In this document: one piece after another, positions 1-6,004 of the stretch
Numbering within the stretch: position 1 is the first letter of the stretch
How the letters are laid out: each line of letters begins with the position of its first letter
Assembly (NCBI GenBank): GCA_041689775.1
Contig: JBDNFP010000393.1
Coordinates: 1-6,145 of the forward strand
Reading direction: 5' to 3'
Source of the DNA: JBDNFP01 sp041689775
GTDB lineage: Bacteria; Bacteroidota; Bacteroidia; Cytophagales; Spirosomataceae
Length of the DNA: 6,145 bases
Program-made: the position numbers and the translations under genes
Notes under the pieces: model-generated
What the model saw: only the letters and a program-made list of their open reading frames with translations
Told to the model about the DNA's origin: nothing
Databases searched by the model: none

Positions 1-1
1 C

Positions 2-172
2 CACTTTTTCGCAAGCCTGTGTGCCTACGTAAAGTTAGAGAGGCTGAAAATATGCGAGAAACTCAACCATTTCGCCCTAAAAGGGAAAATATACATCAAG
101 GCTATTCAAGCAGCTTTCAAAGAACTAGAATCACTCAAACCAAAATACGAAGGAAACATTTCCTTTGGATAA
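2..172 (+). CDS. DDE transposase, C-terminal end (partial)
   Basis: An open frame enters from the left edge and ends at TAA 170-172, giving 56 residues. It reads as a basic, helical tail with the stretch FFASLCAYVKLERLK followed by LNHFALKGKIYIKA and ending in GNISFG. From memory this resembles the C-termini of DDE (RNase H-fold) transposases common in Cytophagales insertion sequences, but the exact IS family (IS4/IS701-like or another) cannot be fixed from the tail. The catalytic residues would lie outside the window. The right end of the element should fall between 173 and about 213, because the intact tex start follows at 214; no inverted repeat can be confirmed without the other end. An ordinary gene of unknown function ending here is the alternative. 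Confidence 0.6.
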   Translation, partial: HFFASLCAYVKLERLKICEKLNHFALKGKIYIKAIQAAFKELESLKPKYEGNISFG

Positions 173-213
173 AAAACAGCCTTGCGTAACATCAATTATC
201 AGTATTTTATAAT

Positions 214-2331
214 ATGAATTTTTCGCTTATTGCCCGGCAAACGGGAATTTCTGAAAGACAGGTTCGAAGTACCATCCAATTGTTTGATGATGGTGCTACC
301 CTGCCATTTATTGCCCGTTACCGTAAAGAGGCCACGGGTGGGCTGGATGAAGTACAGATTGGAGATATCAAAGAGGCATACCAAAAGCAACAGGAGGTTG
401 AAAAAAGAAGAGAGGCTATTCTGAAGTCGATTGGCGAGCAGGGAAAGCTTACTCCTGAGTTAAGGAAAAAAATAGAGTCGGTTTTTAGCCTGACTGAACT
501 GGAAGACTTGTATTTGCCCTACAAGCAGAAAAGAAAAACCAGAGCAATGGCCGCGATTGAAAAAGGCCTCGAACCACTGGCGCTAACAATCTTTAAAGGG
601 CAAGAGGTTGATCCGGAGCGTAAAGCGGCCGCCTTCCTGACAGATGAGGTTACTACCATTGAAGATGCCTTACAAGGAGCGCGAGATATCATGGCGGAAT
701 GGGTCAGTGAAAACCTGGATGCCCGGGTTCGTGTCCGATCTCTTTTTGAAAAAGAAGCCATCATTACCTCCAAGGTGAAGAAGAAAAAAGAGGAAGAAGG
801 AGCCAAGTACCGCGACTACTTTGATTTTTCGGAAGCACTTTCCAAGATACCTTCACACCGACTACTTGCTTTGCGCCGGGGCGAAGAAGAAGGAGTTCTT
901 AACGTATCTATTTCTCCGGACGAGGATCAGGCTAATAGAATTCTGAATCGCCAGTTTGTACTAGGGATGCCGGCCAGTAAAGAACAACTGGAATTAGCGG
1001 TGAAAGACAGTTACAAAAGATTACTGAAACCGGCTATCGAAACTGAGTTTTCCAATCTTTCTAAAAATAAAGCCGATACGGAAGCAATCAGGATTTTTGC
1101 CGACAACTTGCGTCAACTGTTGTTGGCACCGCCCCTTGGGCAAAAAAAAGTATTGGCCATCGATCCGGGTTACCGAACCGGTTGTAAGATCGTGGTCCTC
1201 AACGAACATGGTACTTTGCAAAATAATACCGTGATTTATCCTTTCGATAAACCTACCGAAGCGCAGGCTAAGTTGCGATTGTTGATCGAAAAATGGACTA
1301 TTGAAGCTATTGCGATAGGGAACGGTACCGCAGGACGGGAAACCGAGGACTTTACCAAGAAGGTTCTAGTTTCCATGGGTAAGGATCGCGACGTAAAGTT
1401 ATTTATGGTGAGTGAGCAGGGGGCATCTATTTATTCAGCCTCCGATGCAGCCCGGGAGGAGTTTCCTGACCAGGACCTGACCGTTAGAGGTTCTATTTCG
1501 ATCGGTCGAAGATTGATGGACCCACTGGCTGAGCTGGTAAAAATTGATCCAAAATCAATTGGCGTAGGGCAGTACCAGCATGACGTAGATCAGGGCGCCC
1601 TGAAAAATACGTTGGATACCGTTGTCGAAAGCTGCGTAAACTCGGTGGGTATAAACCTGAACACGGCTAGTAAACATCTTTTGCGGTATGTGTCGGGCCT
1701 TGGGCCTTCGTTGGCTGGTAATATTGTTGAGTACCGTACTCAGATCGGAGGTTTTAAATCAAGATCTCAATTGTTGAAAGTACCACGCCTCGGGGCAAAA
1801 GCCTACGAACAAGCGGCGGGCTTTCTTAGGATTGATCAGGCTAAAAATCCGTTGGATAACAGTGCGGTGCATCCCGAACAATATAATTTGGTAGAAAAAA
1901 TGGCCAAGGATGTGGGTTCAACGGTTCCTGAACTGATTCAAAAACCTGAACTCAGAAAGCAAATTCAGTTAAACAAGTACGTGAATGATCAGGTTGGTCT
2001 GATGACGTTGCAGGATATCATGAAAGAGCTGGAAAAACCTTCTCGTGACCCACGCTCGCAAAAAGAAGTATTCGAGTTTGACAGCCGGGTACGAACCGTG
2101 GAAGACCTGCGGGAAGGTATGCTACTGCCCGGAATCGTAACAAATATTACCGCGTTTGGGGCCTTTGTGGATATAGGAGTAAAACAAGACGGTTTGGTGC
2201 ACGTGTCTCAGTTGGCCAATCGATTTGTCAAAGATCCCAACGAGGTAGTCAAATTGCAGCAGGTTGTACAAGTCAAAGTGACCGAAGTGGATCTGCAGAG
2301 GAAGCGGATCGCCCTGAGTATGAAACTATAA
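214..2331 (+). CDS. tex: Tex/YhgF-family S1 RNA-binding transcription accessory protein
   Basis: This 705-residue protein is complete. Tex is a cytoplasmic nucleic-acid-binding protein linked to transcription and RNA metabolism; its precise role is unsettled. Domains in order: a helical Tex N-terminal region with the signature FIARYRKEATGGLDE at about 32-46; a conserved block with YRDYFDFSEA and PSHR at 199-216; a YqgF/RNase H-like domain from about 313, with DPGYRTG at 317 and GNGTAGRETE at 369-378, followed by SEQGASIYSAS at 400-410; tandem helix-hairpin-helix motifs at about 483-555 (SGLGPSLA and VPRLGAKAYEQAAGF); and an S1 domain at 635-705 ending KRIALSMKL. Family members run about 705-785 residues. 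The start fits the homologous N-terminus and no later ATG would keep the domain. There is no Shine-Dalgarno sequence. The leader is only 41 bases from an upstream transposase stop, so the native promoter has probably been displaced or replaced. It is convergent with the helicase gene. Confidence 0.96.
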   Translation: MNFSLIARQTGISERQVRSTIQLFDDGATLPFIARYRKEATGGLDEVQIGDIKEAYQKQQEVEKRREAILKSIGEQGKLTPELRKKIESVFSLTELEDLYLPYKQKRKTRAMAAIEKGLEPLALTIFKGQEVDPERKAAAFLTDEVTTIEDALQGARDIMAEWVSENLDARVRVRSLFEKEAIITSKVKKKKEEEGAKYRDYFDFSEALSKIPSHRLLALRRGEEEGVLNVSISPDEDQANRILNRQFVLGMPASKEQLELAVKDSYKRLLKPAIETEFSNLSKNKADTEAIRIFADNLRQLLLAPPLGQKKVLAIDPGYRTGCKIVVLNEHGTLQNNTVIYPFDKPTEAQAKLRLLIEKWTIEAIAIGNGTAGRETEDFTKKVLVSMGKDRDVKLFMVSEQGASIYSASDAAREEFPDQDLTVRGSISIGRRLMDPLAELVKIDPKSIGVGQYQHDVDQGALKNTLDTVVESCVNSVGINLNTASKHLLRYVSGLGPSLAGNIVEYRTQIGGFKSRSQLLKVPRLGAKAYEQAAGFLRIDQAKNPLDNSAVHPEQYNLVEKMAKDVGSTVPELIQKPELRKQIQLNKYVNDQVGLMTLQDIMKELEKPSRDPRSQKEVFEFDSRVRTVEDLREGMLLPGIVTNITAFGAFVDIGVKQDGLVHVSQLANRFVKDPNEVVKLQQVVQVKVTEVDLQRKRIALSMKL

Positions 2332-2376
2332 AACGCAGAAGGAGTAGGGGATAACCTTTACTCCTTCTGCGTTTTT
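2330..2376. terminator. Bidirectional intrinsic terminator between tex and the helicase gene
   Basis: The left arm AAAACGCAGAAGGAGTA (2330-2346) is perfectly complementary to 2359-2375. The stem continues inward through 2347-2350 with 2355-2358 using two G-U pairs, leaving an ATAA loop, so it is about 21 bp. A T-run (2372-2376) follows on the + strand and an A-run (2330-2333) precedes it, giving U-tracts for both directions. It overlaps the last base or two of the tex stop codon and lies 20 bases from the helicase stop, so one hairpin serves both convergent genes. Confidence 0.93.
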
Positions 2377-2396
2377 GAAGGGTATTGATAAAAATA

Positions 2397-3635
2397 CTAC
2401 TTCTTTTTTTTCTTCTTTTTGTTGGCTTCAAAATCTTCTACTTCCGATAGTAAAGACTTTAGGTCAAAAGTAGCGGTGTCTTGGGTCAGGTCGAGGGTGT
2501 GTTGGTAGTCGCCATGCTTTATTTCGAGCACATCCACCGGTCTATCCAGAAAAGTCTCAATTTCTTTTAGCATCTCGGCCTCCTCAGGGCTGCAAAATGA
2601 TACGGCTCGTCCTTTATGGATACCCCGACCCGTACGACCTACGCGGTGGACGTATTTCTCAGCCTCATCGGGTAGGTCATAATTTACTACGAAGTCAACT
2701 TCGGGAATATCAATTCCGCGGGCGCTGATGTCGGTGGCAATCAAAACCTTATTTGTGCCTTTTTTGAATCCTTCCATCACTTTCAGTCGATCGGCCTGCT
2801 CCTTATCCCCGTGAATGGTTTCGTTGGTAATGCCCATGCGTTGCAGTGCCTGCGCTACTCTTTCCGCGCGAACCTTGGTCCGGACAAAAACCAGTATTTT
2901 CTTTTCGGGATTCTCTCCGATTACCCTTTCCAGAAAAAATCGTTTATCGTCCATGGCAATAAAGGCCACGGAGTGGGTGATATTTTTGGATACCCGGTCC
3001 TTGGGTGAAATCTGAATCCGGATAGCCCGGTTCACAATGGAATAGGCAAGCTTCTTGATTTTTTCGTTGATTGTGGCCGAGAAAAATAAGGTTTGCCGCT
3101 TCTTGGGTAGTCGCTTGATCAGATCTTCAATATCTTTAAAAAAGCCAAGGTCTAACATTTGATCGGCTTCATCCAAAATAAGGATTTCTACCCGATTCAA
3201 ATGAATATATCCCTGACTTACCAAATCAAACATCCGGCCGGGGGTCGCAATCAATATGTCTACCCCTTTTTCCAGTTTGGCAATCTGTGGATTCTGGTCT
3301 ACCCCGCCAAAAACACATAGAGTTTTGACCCGGGTATGGTGGGCAATACTCTCAAAAACCTCACTGATTTGAATAGCAAGTTCCCGCGTGGGGGCCATGA
3401 CAACGCATTTTATGCCATCCGGACGGGCCTGTTGTTTTGCTTCGTGCAGTTTGCTCACCACCGGAATGGCAAATGCGGCGGTTTTTCCGGTACCTGTCTG
3501 AGCAATGGCTAATACATCTTCACCTTTCAAAATAGGAGGGATCGACTTGAACTGAATGTCCGTTGGTCGCTTAAAACCCATTTTGGAAAGGTTTCTCTTT
3601 ATTTCAAAGGAAATGGAGTAATCTTCAAACTTCAT
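2397..3635 (-). CDS. rhlE: RhlE-type DEAD-box ATP-dependent RNA helicase
   Basis: A 412-residue cytoplasmic RNA helicase that would unwind or remodel RNA duplexes (ribosome assembly, mRNA decay or cold adaptation in relatives). All core motifs are present: Q motif (F21 to Q28), motif I AQTGTGKT 45-52, Ia PTRELA 82-87, GG 110-111, Ib TPGR 131-134, II DEAD 155-158, III SAT 186-188, IV LVFVRTK 248-254, V ATDISARGID 300-309 and VI HRVGRTGR 330-337. The stretch GGVDQNPQIAKL at about 110-121 matches the RhlE subgroup. It ends soon after RecA domain 2 in an acidic segment and seven lysines, probably an RNA-binding tail. The frame is open to 3764, but that start would overlap oxyR by 17 bases, add 43 residues unlike any helicase, and contain the likely promoter, so ATG 3635 is chosen. 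The exact subfamily is less certain than the helicase call. Confidence 0.95.
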   Translation of the reverse strand: MKFEDYSISFEIKRNLSKMGFKRPTDIQFKSIPPILKGEDVLAIAQTGTGKTAAFAIPVVSKLHEAKQQARPDGIKCVVMAPTRELAIQISEVFESIAHHTRVKTLCVFGGVDQNPQIAKLEKGVDILIATPGRMFDLVSQGYIHLNRVEILILDEADQMLDLGFFKDIEDLIKRLPKKRQTLFFSATINEKIKKLAYSIVNRAIRIQISPKDRVSKNITHSVAFIAMDDKRFFLERVIGENPEKKILVFVRTKVRAERVAQALQRMGITNETIHGDKEQADRLKVMEGFKKGTNKVLIATDISARGIDIPEVDFVVNYDLPDEAEKYVHRVGRTGRGIHKGRAVSFCSPEEAEMLKEIETFLDRPVDVLEIKHGDYQHTLDLTQDTATFDLKSLLSEVEDFEANKKKKKKK

Positions 3636-3682
3636 AAAACACTTGTAAATAGTAGTTGCTCCAATGATTTGATGGAACGGCA

Positions 3683-3712
3683 CAAAGATAGGGCATTCGC
3701 CCGTGATTGTAA
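3683..3712 (-). promoter_or_regulatory. Candidate Bacteroidota promoter for the helicase gene
   Basis: On the - strand TATCTTTG (3690-3683) matches the Bacteroidota -7 consensus TAnnTTTG exactly. A weak TTA sits 19 bases upstream (3712-3710) where TTG is expected at -33. Transcription would start about 40 bases before ATG 3635, inside the 112-base gap after oxyR, so the helicase can be expressed independently of oxyR. A perfect GGGC-ATTC-GCCC inverted repeat (3691-3702) abuts the -7 box and could be an operator or chance. Confidence 0.6.
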
Positions 3713-3747
3713 GGTAAGTACCTGATAGACGAGCGTAATACCAAAAC

Positions 3748-4677
3748 TTACAGTACCAGCACATCTGTTGAGGAGCGCTTCATGCCTTCTGGAATATGCG
3801 CCAAAATTTCATTTTCCAGCACTTCAATCATCCGGGTTTTTACCTGTTCACGATTATAGATAATTGAAATCTCCCGGACCGGCGCCGGCGCCATAAATTC
3901 TCTAACATTTTTCAACCGTTTGGGAGAAAAATCATGAAGCGCTAGTTCAGGAATAATGGTTAACCCGCCGCTCCTGTCTACCATCCGGATTAAGGTTTCG
4001 ATACTACCAGCACGGTAATTGAGACTATGCCCGGTAGAAGCCCGGCTAAGTTCGCAAAGCTTTTGGATTTGACTCCGAAAACAATGTCCCTCTTCCAATA
4101 ACCATAGTTCATTAGGATCAATTTCATCGGGAAGAATAAACTTTTTGTCGTATAATGAACCCTGATCAGAAACGTAAACCAATAGTTTTTCCTGATATAG
4201 TGGAGTCCCTTTAAAGGAGTGTTCGTCCGAGCTCGTAGCAACTATACCCGCGTCCAGCGTTCCTCTTTTTAATTCTAATAGGATCTTTTCGGTGATCATA
4301 TCCGAAATCTGCAATTGGATATCAGGATAATGCGTAATAAAAGGTTGGATAAACTGAGGTAAAAGGTAGGGCGCTACTGTGGGTATCACACCCACGCGCA
4401 ACTCACCCGAGAGAATTCCGTTGTATTGCTTGGTCAATTCGGCAAGCTTGGCCGTTTCTCGTAGGATAGTGTGGGCTTGATCGATTACTTTGAGTCCAAT
4501 TTCGGTTGGAATGATTGGTTGTTTGGTCCGGTCAAAGATTTTTACGCCAAGCTCTTCCTCCAATTTCCGGATCATCATGGAAAGGGTAGGTTGGGTAACG
4601 TGGCAATGTTCGGAGGCTTGTACAAAATGTCGGTACCTATTTACGGCCACGATATATTCTAACTGTTGGATGTTCAA
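3748..4677 (-). CDS. oxyR: OxyR, LysR-family peroxide-sensing transcriptional regulator
   Basis: A 309-residue DNA-binding regulator that senses hydrogen peroxide through disulfide formation and activates antioxidant genes such as katG, ahpCF and dps. The N-terminal winged helix-turn-helix (about 1-60) reads MNIQQLEYIVAV, then HVTQPTLSMMIRKLEEELG, close to E. coli OxyR. The effector domain (about 90-300) has IPTVAPYLLP at 98-107. The redox pair is C199 (in EEGHCFRSQ) and C208 (in QKLCELS), with the same spacing and numbering as in E. coli; T100, H198 and R201, which surround the reactive thiol, and C25 are also kept. This separates it from CysB/CbbR-type LysR proteins. ATG 4677 is set by the family N-terminus. 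No peroxide-detoxification gene is adjacent, so its targets lie elsewhere. The promoter region suggests autoregulation and possible Fur/PerR input. Confidence 0.95.
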   Translation of the reverse strand: MNIQQLEYIVAVNRYRHFVQASEHCHVTQPTLSMMIRKLEEELGVKIFDRTKQPIIPTEIGLKVIDQAHTILRETAKLAELTKQYNGILSGELRVGVIPTVAPYLLPQFIQPFITHYPDIQLQISDMITEKILLELKRGTLDAGIVATSSDEHSFKGTPLYQEKLLVYVSDQGSLYDKKFILPDEIDPNELWLLEEGHCFRSQIQKLCELSRASTGHSLNYRAGSIETLIRMVDRSGGLTIIPELALHDFSPKRLKNVREFMAPAPVREISIIYNREQVKTRMIEVLENEILAHIPEGMKRSSTDVLVL

Positions 4678-4698
4678 TGGTTATAGATTTTGTTTATT

Positions 4699-4706
4699 CA
4701 AAGATA
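4699..4706 (-). promoter_or_regulatory. -7 promoter element of oxyR
   Basis: TATCTTTG on the - strand is an exact TAnnTTTG match, identical to the box before the helicase gene. The predicted start point gives a short leader of roughly 15 bases before ATG 4677. No TTG is found at the -33 position (about 19 bases upstream is TAT), which fits a promoter that depends on an activator or is weak. Confidence 0.6.
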
Positions 4707-4715
4707 ATGATAATC
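4703..4715. promoter_or_regulatory. Fur/PerR-box-like operator over the oxyR promoter
   Basis: GATAATGATAATC matches the 6-1-6 Fur core GATAAT-n-ATTATC at every fixed position but one. With the following base it also equals the first 14 bases of the classical 19-bp Fur consensus; the remaining arm is degenerate. It overlaps half of the -7 box and the spacer, a position expected to repress. Fur and PerR boxes are similar, so which regulator would bind is open. AT-rich chance similarity is the alternative. Confidence 0.45.
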
Positions 4716-4782
4716 ACATTAATCTATACCTGCTGCACTTTCATGCACGGCAGTGTAACCTTTCAGCCAGTCAACCCGCAAC

Positions 4783-4807
4783 AAAAAGAGAGCCCCGTTG
4801 GAGGCTC
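4783..4807 (-). terminator. Intrinsic terminator downstream of the barrel-protein gene
   Basis: On the - strand GAGCCTC (4807-4801) pairs with GGGGCTC (4796-4790) around a CAAC loop, followed by TCTTTTT. One pair is G-U on the - strand but C-A on the + strand, which favours a - strand transcript. It lies about 65 bases past the stop at 4873 and isolates the barrel gene from oxyR. Confidence 0.8.
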
Positions 4808-4812
4808 CCGTT

Positions 4813-4860
4813 GATGTGGATTTTTTGTGATGTGGAATTATCGAGGTGTGGATTTATGTA
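4813..4860. repeat. Three-copy imperfect 16-bp tandem repeat
   Basis: GATGTGGA starts at 4813 and 4829, and GGTGTGGA at 4845, an exact period of 16 bases. The second halves of the units are T/A-rich and diverged. The array lies between the barrel-gene stop (4873) and its terminator, so it would be in the 3' untranslated RNA. Function is unknown; a protein-binding array or simple tandem duplication are both possible. Confidence 0.6.
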
Positions 4861-4872
4861 GTACAAAACCTC

Positions 4873-5514
4873 TTATTTTACATTCAAATTACCTGTACGT
4901 GGATTAAAAGTTCCAAGCGGAAAACTTACCCCAAGGTTTATTCCGACGTTATTGTTGCTCAGTTTGTTAGAGTTTGATTTCGTGATGTCTAGTAGGCCAA
5001 TTCCGTAGCGTACGTCCGCGTTTAACCATACTTTATTCTTGATGCGGTAATTGAACCCTGCGCCCAAAGTAAGTCCGAGATCAAAGGCATTATACACGCG
5101 ATTATTTGTTTCGCCGTATATATCGTTGCCATTTCTGTCCTTGGCTGTTACGAGGTAGTTTAGATTCGGTCCGATAAAAAGTTTTGGCCGTACATCACTG
5201 CCTCGTTTCCCTAAAAAATAGGTAAGTAGCAGGGGGACTTGAATATAGTTCAACCTTATATCGTTAGTCTTGTTGTTGATCTGCGATCCTAATTGGGTGT
5301 ACAATAATTGACCACTGAAACCAAATCTACTTTCGGAGCTGTAATTATAAAATCCGCCAATGGTGGCACCTGACTTCCAATCGTTGTTTGAAATGTCACC
5401 TCGAAGGTTGGCGAAGGAAACGCCGACAATCGGACCTACCGAAACATTTTCTTGCGCAATCGTATCTGTTCCAATCATTAAGACGAAGGCAATACAAAGA
5501 ACAGAATTCTTCAT
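4873..5514 (-). CDS. Outer-membrane beta-barrel protein (PorT/PF13568 type)
   Basis: A 213-residue predicted outer-membrane protein of unknown specific function. A signal peptide covers 1-20 (MKNSVLCIAFVLMIG core, probable cut at TIA|QEN). The rest alternates amphipathic strands and polar turns: SVGPIVGVSFANL 25-37, GATIGGFYNYS 49-59, FGFSGQLLYTQLGS 65-78, LNYIQVPLLLTYF 88-100, KLFIGPNLNYLV 111-122, FDLGLTLGAGFNYRI 144-158, VWLNADVRYGIGLLDI 162-177 and VGINLGVSFPLG 190-201. The LNYIQVPLLLTYF strand is a hallmark of the Bacteroidota OMP_b-brl_2 group, whose members often carry general 'porin family protein' or 'PorT family' names. The tail runs about 12 residues past the last strand, so the usual terminal aromatic residue is missing. 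ATG 5514 is chosen because it gives a canonical signal peptide; a TTG at 5553 would add 13 residues and start inside the leader hairpin. No partner gene is adjacent. Confidence 0.85.
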   Translation of the reverse strand: MKNSVLCIAFVLMIGTDTIAQENVSVGPIVGVSFANLRGDISNNDWKSGATIGGFYNYSSESRFGFSGQLLYTQLGSQINNKTNDIRLNYIQVPLLLTYFLGKRGSDVRPKLFIGPNLNYLVTAKDRNGNDIYGETNNRVYNAFDLGLTLGAGFNYRIKNKVWLNADVRYGIGLLDITKSNSNKLSNNNVGINLGVSFPLGTFNPRTGNLNVK

Positions 5515-5540
5515 AAGTTGTAAGACTTGTAATAGTTTTA

Positions 5541-5567
5541 AATCAACTACCAAGATGGTAGCTGATT
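5541..5567 (-). promoter_or_regulatory. Leader hairpin upstream of the barrel-protein gene
   Basis: Positions 5541-5552 (AATCAACTACCA) pair with 5556-5567 around a three-base loop. The single mismatch on the + strand becomes a G-U pair on the - strand, giving a full 12-bp stem in the barrel-gene transcript, ending 26 bases before ATG 5514 and followed by UUUAAAA. It could control stability or translation, attenuate transcription, or be a protein-binding palindrome. Confidence 0.5.
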
Positions 5568-6004
5568 GTTTACCTAGTATATCTATGCCAGGAAAATTGA
5601 TTAATAATTAATACCTTGATTATGAGTAGTATGAATTATTTTGTGAGATTTTTATTTGCAAGGTTCGTGGTGTTTGAGGTAAGGAATCTACATAGTGGGA
5701 TACCACAAAAGGCGAAGGCTTGATCAGAGCTATATTTATTCAGAGAGGTTTCATTTCATTGATATTCCTGATCAATAAGAACACGCCCACAAAAGTGAGC
5801 AGGTTAAAAGGAGGAATAATGATAATCGCCAGGAACAGATTTCAAGAAATCTAATCTATTGAAAAGTCAGGGTGATAGAAAGTGATTTGTGTTTTGAAGA
5901 AGAATTCAGCGTTGCAGGACGTCTAACTCTTGTTTTTAATAAAACTCAGAAAAAGTGTAGGTTTAAGAAAAGAAAACGTGGTAAACTACTGAACATAAAA
6001 ATTA
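5568..6004. other. Gene-free region between the barrel gene and the IS1 end
   Basis: About 440 AT-rich bases without a convincing gene, RNA gene or strong promoter. On the - strand 5740-5841 encodes 33 residues without a start codon, hydrophobic and protein-like (LFLAIIIIPPFNLLTFVGVF, then a basic-polar end), which may be the decayed tail of a small membrane protein. On the + strand a strong Shine-Dalgarno AGGAGG (5809-5814) precedes ATG 5819, but that frame gives only 11 residues. A 33-residue frame at 5622-5723 (+) shows no recognisable features. The promoter of the barrel gene should lie at the left of this region, but no TAnnTTTG match is present. Confidence 0.5.

Larger units (their letters stand above)
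4682..4728. promoter_or_regulatory. Spaced inverted repeat, possible OxyR autoregulatory site
   Basis: TATAGATT (4682-4689) and AATCTATA (4721-4728) are perfect inverted copies flanking the oxyR -7 box symmetrically. Each carries the OxyR half-site form ATAGnT / AnCTAT. The outer ATAG-to-CTAT offset is 41 bases against 33 in the continuous E. coli tetramer site, and the inner half-sites are weak (TTAT at 4694, ATCA at 4713). The extra length of nearly one helical turn would suit the split contact described for reduced OxyR. This is inference from motif geometry only. Confidence 0.35.

Noticed and set aside
160..167. TTCCTTTG at the transposase 3' end as an outward promoter for tex.
   Set aside because: One mismatch in the key TA and no TTG about 19 bases upstream; too weak to list as a feature, though its position would be suitable.
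208..213. Perfect TATAAT directly before the tex ATG, with TTGCGT at 182-187.
   Set aside because: Transcription would start inside tex after its only suitable start codon, the spacer is 20 bases, and Bacteroidota use TAnnTTTG rather than TATAAT.
519..806. 95-residue frame antisense to tex.
   Set aside because: Shadow of tex: phenylalanine- and serine-rich runs are the complement of lysine/glutamate-rich tex codons.
3636..3764. Extended N-terminus of the helicase starting at 3764.
   Set aside because: It would overlap oxyR, adds a Cys/Tyr-rich stretch unlike the family, and contains the likely promoter; ATG 3635 gives the normal N-terminus.
4490..4861. 123-residue frame on the + strand, antisense to the start of oxyR.
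   Set aside because: It lies mostly in the shadow of a clear oxyR gene and runs through its promoter and a terminator; composition is not protein-like.
5809..5854. AGGAGG plus ATG followed by an 11-codon frame.
   Set aside because: Strong Shine-Dalgarno sequences are not typical of Bacteroidota starts, and the peptide has no recognisable property.
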